Positions 25,418-34,544 of a stretch of 39,738 bases of DNA are shown one piece after another; positions within the stretch are counted from its first letter, which is position 1; each line of letters opens with the position of its first letter. The notes below the pieces were generated by a model that saw only the letters and a list, made by a program, of their open reading frames with translations, did no database searches and was not told the origin of the DNA. The translations under genes and the position numbers were made by a program. This DNA is from Nitrospirales bacterium. GTDB taxonomy: Bacteria > Nitrospirota > Nitrospiria > Nitrospirales > UBA8639. Location of the stretch: the NCBI GenBank assembly GCA_029261235.1, contig JAJDBS010000225.1:1-39738 (forward strand), read 5' to 3'.

Positions 25418-26828
25418 TAAGTACTCCAAATACGGCTATCCCGGCAAAACAGGCACTCAGAACCAAAGCCTGAGTAGATGGACGCCATTCGTAGGCCTGT
25501 TCCAATTCCTCATGATATAACTGCAGTACAAACACTAGCACTCCTATAGGCACAATCGAACGAAGAACGTCGATAGCCGTGCCAGAAATTTCCAAGATCC
25601 ATAGGCTTTGAATACTGGTCAGCAGAAAGCTCACTTGATACTCGTCCGGAACACCACCCACTCGAAAGACGAGCCACCCCAGACAGCAGAGGTGAAAAAA
25701 CAAGAAGGTCTTGCCTATGGCCGATGGGCGTCCAGACAGAAACGCTCTAGATTTCTGAGTCCTTGGCGAGCGTTGGGTGGATTCAATCAAGCGGTGCCCG
25801 GCCAGTAGGATGCCCTGGTATGCTCCCCACAGTACAAAGGGCCACCCAGCTCCATGCCACAATCCGCCGAGAAGCATAGTGAGCATAAGATTTCTGTAGG
25901 TTGCAACTTCTCCATCTCTGTTGCCTCCCAGTGGAATGTAGAGGTAATCCCGAAGCCATGTCGATAAACTAATATGCCAATGACGCCAGAACTCACTCGG
26001 GTTGGACGATAGGTATGGTGCTTTGAAATTCATGCGCAGTTCAAAGCCCATCAACTTTGCCGTACCTCGAGCTATATCCGAGTAGCCTGAGAAATCTCCA
26101 TAGACCTGAAACGCGAATGCATAGACGAACAACCAATTAGAAATCCCATCGTCGGGTAATGCAATGCCAGAAAATGCCGGATCGACGATTTGCGACATTC
26201 GATCCGCAATGACCAGTTTTTTGAAAAAACCAATAACAATTAAAAAAAATCCGCCCACAATCTGGTTTATGTCAAACTTGCGAGGACTGAGAACTTGGGG
26301 GAGAAAGTGTGTTGCCCGTTCAATTGGGCCAGCGACCAGTTGAGGGAAAAATGACACGTAGAGAGCCAGATCAAGAAAGTTGTCCGTAGGTTTCAACTGG
26401 CCTCTGTATACGTCGATGGTGTAGCTGAGCGTCTGAAATGTGTAAAATGAAATGCCCACGGGAAGTATGATGTGGAGCGTCGGAAAATCTGCTCCGAATC
26501 CTACGGCAGCGAGAGCCTGTTCCGCAGAGTCAATGAAGAAGCCGAAGTATTTAAAGAATCCTAGGCAGCCTAAGTTTGATGCCAAACTCAAAGACAACAG
26601 AAGTTTCTTTCTTTCGGGATGTCCCGAGCTTGAAATCGCGCGCGCGACGAAATAGTCCACCGTCGTGGAGAACAACAGCAGCGTCAGGAATCGATAGTCC
26701 CACCAGCCATAGAAAAAATAACTTGCTACGAGCAGAAACCTGTTCTGCAGGACTCGAGTACGGGCGATGTAATAACCCGTCAAGACTACGCAAAGAAAAA
26801 CCAGAAAAATAAAAGAATTAAATAGCAT
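25386..26828 (-). CDS. MBOAT-family O-acyltransferase (AlgI-like)
   Basis: A 480-residue multi-pass membrane protein with classic MBOAT features: start MLFNSFIFLVFL, ASYFFYGWWDYRFL, ISFYTFQTLSYTIDVYRG, FFPQLVAGPIERA, DFSGYSDIARG, EFWRHWHISLSTWLRDYLYIPLGGN, and the catalytic His in GGLWHGAGWPFVLWG near residue 324. AlgI/DltB-type MBOATs move acyl groups, usually acetyl, from a cytoplasmic donor to extracytoplasmic glycans with an SGNH-type partner, which is encoded immediately downstream. In this locus it probably acylates the exopolysaccharide or a lipid-linked product (inference). The gene is more GC-rich than its neighbours. The ATG at 26826-26828 has a weak ribosome site. Confidence 0.9.
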   Translation of the reverse strand: MLFNSFIFLVFLCVVLTGYYIARTRVLQNRFLLVASYFFYGWWDYRFLTLLLFSTTVDYFVARAISSSGHPERKKLLLSLSLASNLGCLGFFKYFGFFIDSAEQALAAVGFGADFPTLHIILPVGISFYTFQTLSYTIDVYRGQLKPTDNFLDLALYVSFFPQLVAGPIERATHFLPQVLSPRKFDINQIVGGFFLIVIGFFKKLVIADRMSQIVDPAFSGIALPDDGISNWLFVYAFAFQVYGDFSGYSDIARGTAKLMGFELRMNFKAPYLSSNPSEFWRHWHISLSTWLRDYLYIPLGGNRDGEVATYRNLMLTMLLGGLWHGAGWPFVLWGAYQGILLAGHRLIESTQRSPRTQKSRAFLSGRPSAIGKTFLFFHLCCLGWLVFRVGGVPDEYQVSFLLTSIQSLWILEISGTAIDVLRSIVPIGVLVFVLQLYHEELEQAYEWRPSTQALVLSACFAGIAVFGVLSGTQFIYFAF

Positions 26829-27409
26829 GTAACGCTAGATCTTCCAGGATTCTGCCTTGAGAATTATTGGTTTGGCCGTCTCCAGTGCAGCTGAAGCCTT
26901 GGCATAGCGTTCCAACGCCATAATCGAAATCATGCAGGTTTAGTTAGTAATACTAACCATAAAAACAAGAAATACATCTAAATTCAGTAGGAGCAGTGGA
27001 AGCACGCATTTCATGCGTTATGCAACTGATTCGATTATGCAAGTACGTCTTCAAAACGAACACAATTCTCCTTTGGGACAAAGAGTAGGTATGACCAACC
27101 ATGCTCGTCAGGATCGGTCCATTAAAAATGAATCAGGGATTGAGGATCCGTCTTGGCACGTTTCAGATTAAAAGGAATGACGACTCCATAATCCTGATCT
27201 AGATGAGCTGTCCCTGTTCGTTGGCCGCGTAAAGATGTTCAATTTTTCAAGGAATAGATTGCTCAAATTCACCGCGAACAACTGCTAGCTGAGTGCATTC
27301 TGGGGTCTGTCGTGATTATATTACGGTCTTCCGCCTTCGATTAATACCGTAGTCTCAGGAATCACATCATCATGCTTCAAGGAGTGTCCCACTTCAATGA
27401 CTCAACAAA
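26829..27409. other. Upstream region of the MBOAT gene, no gene recognised
   Basis: About 580 bp without a convincing open frame. Two 15-bp inverted repeats with three-base centres lie about 45 bp apart: GTTAGT-AAT-ACTAAC at 26943-26957 and ACGCAT-TTC-ATGCGT at 27004-27018. They lie roughly 115-190 bp upstream of the MBOAT start and could be operators, but they match no named regulator. The remainder looks like decayed DNA next to the IS3 relic. Confidence 0.35.
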
Positions 27410-27975
27410 ATCGAGTAGGGGGCAAGCACTATAATGGCTCCCTTTGCCATACGAAGCATGTCCAAAATCTCAACTCCAGACATCGTGTGGGTAGGCTGCA
27501 TAGTGCATCTAGTGCGAACCTTTCTACGACTTTTACGGATTGGGATTTCTCGCCCCTGTTCTTGCACCCGTGGTGAACCCGTTGGTGATTCACTCGTCAA
27601 CCACAGTCTTGGAGCAGTTTCCCGGCTAGCCGATATCCTCATTGCGGATAGCGATCGTCCATGCCGCGTAGTGCTTGCCTCAACCGCGCATTCTGCCGGA
27701 TTATTTGTGAAGTATAACCTTGGCCGGAGCGTGGAATTGAGCAGAGACCGGTGGAGCGGAAAATTCGAAGCTCACGAGCACAAGCGGCCTTGGCCGCATC
27801 CCGCCGTTTCCGCACATCGGTGACCTCTATCTTTCCAAATTGGCACTTCCATCGATAAATGGATTGGAGCGAGCCTCCATGTTGGTGAGCAGCCTGCTCA
27901 ATCGTCTTGGCTTTGGCCTCTCGGTGAATACACACCATCTGTTCATCGTAAATCGTTCTTTCTTTATCTAGATCA
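27410..27975 (-). pseudogene. Degenerate IS3-family transposase (orfA plus orfB remnants)
   Basis: Minus-strand translation from about 27975 gives an OrfA-like segment: KERTIYDEQMVCIHREAKA, then SLQSIYRWKCQFGKIEVTDV. This matches the IS3 helix-turn-helix (EEQIVxILREAEAG, ATFYRWxxKYGGMEVS). Downstream, after decay, comes an OrfB-like start: NARLRQALRGMDDRYPQ, a stop, GYRLAGKLLQDCG, a second stop, RVNHQRVHHGC. OrfB proteins carry YGYRRI-x-LLxxxGxxVNxKRVxR at this place. Two in-frame stops, a frame change between the halves, and loss of the DDE core show it is dead. Confidence 0.78.
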
Positions 27976-28273
27976 TCCCCAGCTTGAGGGTAATCTATTG
28001 ATACCTGTGGTCAAAAATTCTGGGAGAACTCCAACTCTAGACAACGAAGAGCACCCTGACATGATTTCCACGCACTTCGTGTTGTTTCTTGATTTCCGCA
28101 CTGTAGAAGTCGCCAAATAACAAGGTATTTTGGCTGTGTGCGAGAGCCTTGGATTTTGGAAAGATGTGGCAGTCGACAACGGCACAACTGTAGAGGGTGA
28201 TCCCGGGTGTAAGATGAACGGTGCAACTGGTTACCACGACTGGTATGGTTTACGACACCAAAAAAATTAAGGA
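27976..28273. other. Spacer with an unassigned short minus-strand frame
   Basis: A 66-codon minus-strand frame at 28037-28237 includes LTPGITLYSCAVVDCHIFPKS. This has a faint hexapeptide-acyltransferase (LpxD-like) look, but the Ile/Val periodicity is too short to support it. It has no ribosome site. It is best regarded as unassigned, possibly relic DNA beside the dead IS3 element. Confidence 0.25.
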
Positions 28274-30445
28274 TTAGAAATATTCGGACATATCAATATC
28301 TACCGGTTCACCTGTCTTGGCACTTTCAAATATTTTGAGGCAGCAAACGGTACCTCTAATGCCATCACGGTGGGTTATTTTTAAGGGTTCTTTTCCTCTT
28401 ATTGCATTTGAAAAATGGGCAAGCTCTGCTGTATGACCCTTATCCATTTTTTTGTTTTGAGTGTCAAAATATTTTTTCCCTCTAATTGTGACTTCTTTAT
28501 AATCGTCAAGGACCAGGGTGCTACCGTCCGTAAAAATTTCCATCCTCTCTTTTGCATAAGATGTTGTCCCTAGTGCCGTGTAAATGAGATTGGCAATAGA
28601 TCCATCACTAAATTTAAAACAGGCGGAAATGTCCTCCAGGCCGTTGATTGATGGAATTTCGCCCATTGATTGGGCAAAAACGCTGATGGGTTCGCAATCC
28701 AAAAGGTAATAGAAAAGGTCGGTAAAATGACACACTTCACCGATTACACGTCCGGCAGCATAATGAGGGTCAAAGACCCAGTTATCTTTTGGAAGTGGCC
28801 CAGCGTTAACCCGGTAGTGAATGACCCGTCTTCCCTTGCATTCAGATAAGGTATCTTTTATAGGGACCATCAGTGGTGCAAACCTCCGGTTAAACCCTAC
28901 CATGCAAAGAGGATTGCCGTTGTCCGAGGCCTTTAGGATTTCAGCACATTCTTCATACGTTGTTGTGAGGGGTTTTTCACAAAATACGTGCTTACCTGCT
29001 TTTAAGGATTCTATGGCAATATTTGCATGAGAGTTATCTCGAGTAAAAACCATGACGGCGTCTATCTGATCATTTTTGAGCACTTCCCGCCAGTCGGTTG
29101 AACAGGAACTTGCGCCATAGTATGCCCCCATTTCCTTTGCATTTTGGCTTGAAGATGTCACCAATGTGCTTAAACATAAATCAGGACTGTCCTTCACGTA
29201 AGGGAGATGGAATTGACGTGCAAAATATCCACAACCGACAACCGCTATGTTTGCTGGGCTATTTTTAGTTTTAATCTTTGATGTTGGTGATCCAATAACG
29301 ATACTTCTCGAAGGGGGCTCTGGTATTTCGTCATACTTTAACAAAATCGCAAGGCACTCATTCGGTTTGGTAATCAGTAAGTCGTAGGCTTTATCTACTT
29401 CATTTAAACTAAAATCATTCGTGATAAGAGGGGTGACATCAAGCTGTTTCGATTGAATAAGTCTCAGGAATTCCTGCATATTGCGCTTTTCAGTCCACCG
29501 AACATAACCAAGAGGATAATCAATCCCATGCTGTTCATATTGAGGATCATAACGTCCGGGGCCATAGGACCTTGAAATGCGAAGTTCTAACTCCTTGTAA
29601 TAGAATTTCTCGTGGGGAACATCTAACCCAATAGCTCCAACTACTGTAATTCTCCCACGCTCCCGACACATCTCGACCGCTTGATTAATGACACTATTGC
29701 TAGCTGTAGATGCACAAATAACAACATGATCGACCCCAGCCCCTCCGGTATACCGCATGATGTCCTTAGGAAGCTGATCGCTAGATGTGAATCCTTCCTC
29801 GGCACCCAGAGACTTTGCCAGCTTGATTCTCTCTTCTATCATATCGATGGCAAGGACACGTCCACCCGATGAAATGAGTAATTGATTAGCAAGTTGTCCG
29901 ACAAGACCCAGCCCAATGAGAGCAACAGTTTCTCCCATTTGGATCTCGGCCCTTCTTACTCCCTGCATCGCGATGCCGCCCAAGGCCACAAACGCTGCTT
30001 CCTTGGTCGTGACACCATTTGGAATGCGTACACAGAGATTTTTTGACGCCCGTATATACTCAGAATGACCTTCTCCAGCATAGGCGACGAGATCCCCTTC
30101 CTGGATTCCTTCAATGTCTTTACCGACCTCTATGGCAATACCCGCGCCGCTGTACCCCAAAGGGGTCCATTTAGTCATTTCAAATTGTACTCGGTCAGCG
30201 GTTTTCTTGATTCCGTCCTGGAAGAGCATATCCTTAAGGGTTTGTCGTATTTCAGGGGCCGTTAGGGCTTTGACGATCATATCTTTTTTATCCCTTTTTA
30301 CAGCGGCCGTTTCAGTCCCAGCACTGATAAGAGAATGCCTGTTGGCCAATATCACAGTGCCGGGGCTGCATTGAGGAACGGGGACATCCTCGGTAGAAAG
30401 GCTAGCCCGTTTTTTTATGTTCTTTTTCATGAAAATTTGTTTCAC
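28274..30445 (-). CDS. Bi-domain oxidoreductase: MDR dehydrogenase fused to Gfo/Idh/MocA
   Basis: A 723-residue fusion. The N-terminal part (about 1-370) is a medium-chain dehydrogenase with NRHSLISAGTE, PLGYSGAGIAIEVGKDI and the Rossmann motif GLGLVGQL. The usual catalytic zinc Cys-His set is absent (SAGTE replaces CGTD). The C-terminal part (about 395-723) is Gfo/Idh/MocA-type with VVGCGYFARQFHLP and the EKP motif (HVFCEKPLTTT near 490), which carries the catalytic Lys. Fusions of this type are found in polysaccharide clusters beside glycosyltransferases and probably oxidise or isomerise a nucleotide sugar; the substrate is unknown. The GTG at 30443-30445 is chosen because AAGGA lies about nine bases upstream. 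It is the last gene of a minus-strand operon. Confidence 0.85.
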   Translation of the reverse strand: MKQIFMKKNIKKRASLSTEDVPVPQCSPGTVILANRHSLISAGTETAAVKRDKKDMIVKALTAPEIRQTLKDMLFQDGIKKTADRVQFEMTKWTPLGYSGAGIAIEVGKDIEGIQEGDLVAYAGEGHSEYIRASKNLCVRIPNGVTTKEAAFVALGGIAMQGVRRAEIQMGETVALIGLGLVGQLANQLLISSGGRVLAIDMIEERIKLAKSLGAEEGFTSSDQLPKDIMRYTGGAGVDHVVICASTASNSVINQAVEMCRERGRITVVGAIGLDVPHEKFYYKELELRISRSYGPGRYDPQYEQHGIDYPLGYVRWTEKRNMQEFLRLIQSKQLDVTPLITNDFSLNEVDKAYDLLITKPNECLAILLKYDEIPEPPSRSIVIGSPTSKIKTKNSPANIAVVGCGYFARQFHLPYVKDSPDLCLSTLVTSSSQNAKEMGAYYGASSCSTDWREVLKNDQIDAVMVFTRDNSHANIAIESLKAGKHVFCEKPLTTTYEECAEILKASDNGNPLCMVGFNRRFAPLMVPIKDTLSECKGRRVIHYRVNAGPLPKDNWVFDPHYAAGRVIGEVCHFTDLFYYLLDCEPISVFAQSMGEIPSINGLEDISACFKFSDGSIANLIYTALGTTSYAKERMEIFTDGSTLVLDDYKEVTIRGKKYFDTQNKKMDKGHTAELAHFSNAIRGKEPLKITHRDGIRGTVCCLKIFESAKTGEPVDIDMSEYF

Positions 30446-30543
30446 GGTGGTTTTTCCTTTTAAACGTGATGTTCAGTATTGGTCTTTAACGTCTAGTTGC
30501 TCTATGAGGCGGGCTTTAAAAAAATAAGCCGACTCTATTATCT

Positions 30544-31629
30544 CTAGACGGACGCTAACACCTTGATTTCGTTTTTCAGAGTATCAATACCCTCAGGCTT
30601 TTTTATTTCAGAAATGATCGTTTCCCGATTCTGGATGACATGGTCCACCTTGTTGATCATATCTTCTAGGTCACCTTCCCGATACAAGATACAACCAGGT
30701 GGCCGGGTTCCATTATCTACAGCGACAACCGGAACGCCCAGGGAAAGTGCTTCCAGGACAGAAGCTGCTACTCCATCTCCGATTGGTGTACGTAAATACA
30801 GGACACCCTGTGCAATGACCGCAAGGAATTCCTGTCTTGGCAAGTTACCTGCTATGAGTATATGTTCCCCTAGGTTTCGATCTTTTATTATTCGGACATA
30901 CTCTTCAGAGAATTGAGTTGACCCCATAATCAAAAGCCCAAGGTCAGGGAATGTAGCGCGAAGTCTTTCTACTGTATGAATCATCAAATCCACGGTGAAT
31001 TCAGAATGATACGTGTGAACATACGAAACCAATAAGGGGCTGTGGTCGGTTGCAAACTTTTTGACTCTTGGAGAGAGGGAGCCTATTTCAGTTTTCATAT
31101 ACTCGGAACAAAAAGCCGGGATTGGGTGAATTTTATTGGGAGCAATCTTGTAGTCCTGCGAAATTCTGTCCTTCATTTTTTGGCTATTACAGATAATCAT
31201 TCGCGGAGTCCAAAAAGTCAGCCACATTAAAAAATCGAAAAGAAACCGTCCGGTTTTTGGGAAATAATGTTGCGTAAGCCCGGCATGGAATGTCAATACG
31301 CAATGCCTTCCGAAAGGAACAGCAATACATTGTCCGATTAATGCCAAAATGGTTCCCTTGACTCCTTTGGCATTGGTATGGGTGTGGAGAATATGTCCTT
31401 TTGCCGCGGCAATTGTTACCTTCAAAATGTAGTCAATGAAGCCCGTGATGTTGAGATATTTGGGATCTTTCAACGTTCGACTTGGTCCGATATTCATAAG
31501 GATGCAATGGTGCCCAAGATTTTTCCAGGCTTCGGCAAGAAATTCGATTCGTAGGGACCAAGAACCCATGGGAGGAGGGAAGCTCGTGATTTCTACAAGA
31601 GTTTTTTTATCCGGCCCAATGACATTCAT
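30544..31629 (-). CDS. GT4-type (GT-B) glycosyltransferase
   Basis: About 361 residues from the ATG at 31627-31629; a TTG at 31644 is also open and neither start has a clear ribosome site. The N-terminal PPPMGSWSLRIEFLAEAW and HTHTNAKG segments fit a GT-B acceptor domain. The C-terminal LVSYVHTYHSEFTVDLMI, LGEHILIAGNLPRQE and GVAASVLEALSLGVPVVA (near residue 290) fit the GT4 donor site, with the conserved Glu-x7-Glu replaced by Asp/Glu-like spacing. It transfers a sugar from a nucleotide donor to a glycan or lipid carrier in the cytoplasm. It lies 98 bp upstream of the bi-domain oxidoreductase on the same strand, a pairing seen in polysaccharide clusters. Confidence 0.83.
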   Translation of the reverse strand: MNVIGPDKKTLVEITSFPPPMGSWSLRIEFLAEAWKNLGHHCILMNIGPSRTLKDPKYLNITGFIDYILKVTIAAAKGHILHTHTNAKGVKGTILALIGQCIAVPFGRHCVLTFHAGLTQHYFPKTGRFLFDFLMWLTFWTPRMIICNSQKMKDRISQDYKIAPNKIHPIPAFCSEYMKTEIGSLSPRVKKFATDHSPLLVSYVHTYHSEFTVDLMIHTVERLRATFPDLGLLIMGSTQFSEEYVRIIKDRNLGEHILIAGNLPRQEFLAVIAQGVLYLRTPIGDGVAASVLEALSLGVPVVAVDNGTRPPGCILYREGDLEDMINKVDHVIQNRETIISEIKKPEGIDTLKNEIKVLASV

Positions 31630-31926
31630 TAAATCATTTTTCAAAATGTATGATTTTTATCTAGCTTTAAACTGCGGTATGGCAAGATTAAAAATAGGTG
31701 ATGATGCTAGACACGTTTGCTCCAGCATAATTAGGCGGATCTTCACGAGCTCATATCCTGTGGGAAATGGATTTCAAAAATTGTAAGGTGTAATGTGATT
31801 CTTTTTCTTTTCTAACCTAAACGTAATATTTCAAGAAATTTAAAGTAGTTATTTTCAGTTGTGGCCTCAGAAAATTGAATGGAGTTCATACCAAGCAAGA
31901 TGTGAAGGATTTTAGCAAAACACCGG

Positions 31927-32958
31927 TTAAATCGTAACGCCTGGAAGGGCCTTTTGTATATTTCCGGAGATTAGTTCAGATATGATTTTTTGCAGATTGG
32001 ATATTCGAATGGGGAGGCCTGCTATTGTTGGTCTCCCAAATTTACCTAAAAGGATTTGTATATAATATAATGATATCCGTAAAGTTATGTATTGCAATAA
32101 TAGTTCTTTTTCATAATCGAAGGTGGATTTATAACTTTCAAAGAATCTAGATAAGGCTTGGGAGGCCGGCTTCCATGGAAAGCCAAAAATTGAACGCGTG
32201 AGAATCATCTGGCTTGCCGGCCATGAAAGGTCTTCGTAAGGTGAGCCATGACCGCAATTTTCGAAGTCAATAAAGCTGATTTTATTGGAACCAAAAATGA
32301 TATTTTCCATTTTTAAATTCCCGTGAATGAAGGAGGTTGAGGGGGCGGGTTTTATGTTGCTTCCATTCAAGTAGGAATCAATTAAATCAAGAATTAGATC
32401 AGATTGATTCACACCTTTTAGCGTTCCTTGCACCTCACCCACAAGGTCACGGGTGGCAACTAGATCCTTGGGGGATACGTCTTTTTTGTGGAGGCGTCCT
32501 AGGGCCTGACCCAAATTACTAAAACCGATCTTTAGTCGCTTCGAGCGGCCCAGGAAAGGGAGAAAACAGTGGCTGTAAAATGCAATATTAAGCTGTTGCC
32601 CTAAGATTTCTGAGTAAAGAACATAGGAGGAATCGACAGAGCCTCTAACTACTGATGGATGATGATAACCCTTTTCTTTGGCGAGGGAATTGGTGATACT
32701 TTGCGCACCTGCAATCTCGCGAAGTATGGGATCTTCTCCGCCACCAGACGGCATTTTTAAATACCATCTATAGTCTTTCGTAATACGATAAACTATATTT
32801 CGATCAGCTTGAACTACACTAAATTGGGCATTATCTATGGAAATTTTTCTACCAAAATCTGCCTTTCGCAACTCTTCTTGTCTTGATTCTATCGAATGGC
32901 AAAGGAGGTTGGCTTCTTGAGCCATCGAGTCAGATTCTTGTAGCGACAAAATATTCAT
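31927..32958 (-). CDS. APH-like phosphotransferase with altered catalytic loop
   Basis: About 343 residues with an APH/choline-kinase-like fold. The N-lobe (RWYLKMPSGGG, ILREIAGAQ) carries a plausible ATP-binding Lys and Glu. The catalytic loop reads FIHGNLKMENIIF near residue 211, and the Mg loop ISFIDFENCGHGSPYEDLSW near 229. In active relatives the loop is HGDLxxxN; here the catalytic Asp is Asn, while the downstream Asn and the Mg-binding Asp remain. It may be inactive, or the substitution may be tolerated. The start overlaps the end of the methyltransferase gene by about 29 bases; an ATG at 32925 just past that stop is an alternative. The substrate is unknown. Confidence 0.68.
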   Translation of the reverse strand: MNILSLQESDSMAQEANLLCHSIESRQEELRKADFGRKISIDNAQFSVVQADRNIVYRITKDYRWYLKMPSGGGEDPILREIAGAQSITNSLAKEKGYHHPSVVRGSVDSSYVLYSEILGQQLNIAFYSHCFLPFLGRSKRLKIGFSNLGQALGRLHKKDVSPKDLVATRDLVGEVQGTLKGVNQSDLILDLIDSYLNGSNIKPAPSTSFIHGNLKMENIIFGSNKISFIDFENCGHGSPYEDLSWPASQMILTRSIFGFPWKPASQALSRFFESYKSTFDYEKELLLQYITLRISLYYIQILLGKFGRPTIAGLPIRISNLQKIISELISGNIQKALPGVTI

Positions 32959-33655
32959 CAATCAACGCGCTTGCCGGTAAATGAGCAGCCTTTTTCATAA
33001 GCCATTGAACTCCATTTTTCCCCAGAATTTTGTGAAATACACGTTCTCCTGCAAGTCGGACTGGGATGGGCTCAAAAGTACCACCAACAATATCTCGAAT
33101 CTCTTTCGCGCTTGGGTAATGGCTAAAATAACTTTCCCATGATTTTCCCTTCCTGCCACCTGTATGAAAACGCAGCCAATGATATCCGTACGCGTAGAAT
33201 TCAAGCACGACAATTCCGCCTTTTTTTGTCACTCGGCCTAACTCCTGATGTATGGTCTTTTTATCTTTGTGATAAAATTGATGGATAAATCTGGTAGCGT
33301 AGACCACATCAAATTGGTGGTTATTAAACGGCAATCCAAAGGCATTCCCCAAAGTTACGGCAATTCTATTCTTTGTTTGTAGAGCCTTCTCGTGCGATTG
33401 CCGCAACATTGTCTCGGAAAAGTCCATACCAAAAAGTTTAGTCGATGAATCTCTTTGTGCAAGAAATTGTAGGGTGAGCCCTGTTCCACATCCAACTTCA
33501 AGTATTTGTAGGTCTTTTTTCTTTCCGTGAACACGTTCAATGATATCAGACAGAGTTTGGCACCGGGTTTCCAAATAGGATTGCATATGTGAGGTCCCAT
33601 AGCGTTCCTCCTCATAACTGCTGCCTTCAGCATTGTAAGTCTCTTGTCTTCCCAT
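32930..33655 (-). CDS. Class I SAM-dependent methyltransferase
   Basis: A 241-residue methyltransferase with motif I LQILEVGCGTGLTLQFLA near residue 57, the motif II acidic residue in LFGMDFSETML, the AFGLPFNNHQFDVVYATRFIHQF segment, and the post-motif GRVTKKGGIVVLEF. It is a Methyltransf_11/25-type enzyme transferring methyl from S-adenosylmethionine to a small molecule or sugar. It is first in a minus-strand operon with a kinase, GT4 and bi-domain oxidoreductase, so a sugar or lipid-carrier substrate is likely (inference). The ATG at 33653-33655 follows AGGGA about ten bases upstream. No membrane segment or signal peptide was seen. Confidence 0.83.
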   Translation of the reverse strand: MGRQETYNAEGSSYEEERYGTSHMQSYLETRCQTLSDIIERVHGKKKDLQILEVGCGTGLTLQFLAQRDSSTKLFGMDFSETMLRQSHEKALQTKNRIAVTLGNAFGLPFNNHQFDVVYATRFIHQFYHKDKKTIHQELGRVTKKGGIVVLEFYAYGYHWLRFHTGGRKGKSWESYFSHYPSAKEIRDIVGGTFEPIPVRLAGERVFHKILGKNGVQWLMKKAAHLPASALIDEYFVATRI

Positions 33656-34544
33656 TATGGATTGTCCCTATTTAGTCAGAGTTCTAGGAAAAAGTACTTC
33701 TTTGAAAAAGAATAGAAATAAACAGGAGGTATTTCTATTGCATCGATCTTTGATAAATTTTTAACTTACTATTCCCAGGTGATTGTTGCAGGGATGCTGT
33801 TTAGGTACCCTCTTTGTTAAATGGTGTTAGGGGGATTTTGAAATATTTTGTCCCCCGAAAGAGTCCGCAGCCTTGCTTCGGAGGTCTTTTATTGAAGGAT
33901 AAGTAACAATTGAGTTTCATCTGGGAATTCAATAGGTGGAAATGTATTCAACAAAAGAGGAAAATCCGATTGGGAAAAGCAACGAACCGCTATTGGAATC
34001 TGCAAGGGATTTAGGCCTAACTATTCTTAGTTTCGAGTACTTTTTTATTCTCCCTCTATTTTTCTTAGGGGTAGGCACAGGAAAATGATATTTTTCAAGT
34101 ACAGTCTGTCTGATTAAATTGCATGAACCCCAGTTATTGTCAGTGTATTCTGGGTTTTTGTACGTACCGCTGAAAAGTTAATCAACATCTATCGCCGCAC
34201 TCCTATCTACTTTTCGAAAAATAATGGGGTTTGTTGGCACCCTTTTGCCTTCTTGTTCTTTATGATTAACGTATCGCGGATAACTGTTTTAGTCAATCCA
34301 ATCATCAACGAGAGGCAACCGGGAGACTACACCATTGCCCCTCCCTAGTAGGTACACTTCAGCTCGTATCCCGGAGGCGAAGTTGCTAGTTCAAATTTGC
34401 TTTCATTTTTCTCGCAACTTACCGTGACATCTGTCATTGGCTTAACCGACTCTGGTGAAATGAATGTAAGAGGAGAACTTCGTATTAAATATTCCCTGTA
34501 GCACAATCGATTACGATCTGCCTTGCTGGCACAGATCCCTGTCG
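33656..34544. other. Divergent spacer with no recognisable intact gene
   Basis: About 890 bp between the methyltransferase operon and the FemAB pseudogene. An inverted pair GGGGGA / TCCCCC near 33830-33860 has a 15-base AT-rich loop and no T-tail. A sequence TGGCACCCTTTTGC near 34236 resembles a sigma-54 site but has one base too few between the elements. The promoter of the methyltransferase operon should lie here but could not be placed. Confidence 0.4.

Noticed and set aside
27434-27823. 129-codon plus-strand frame
   Set aside because: It is antisense to the clear IS3 transposase remnant and has no motifs.
28037-28237. Hexapeptide acyltransferase (LpxD-like) fragment
   Set aside because: Only one segment looks similar and the repeat periodicity is not sustained.
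34230-34256. Possible second sigma-54 promoter (TGGCACCCTTTTGC)
   Set aside because: The spacing between GG and GC is nine bases instead of ten, and the site is far from any intact plus-strand gene start.
34340-34420. Possible tRNA (TTCAAAT-like T-loop)
   Set aside because: No acceptor, D or anticodon stems could be folded around it.
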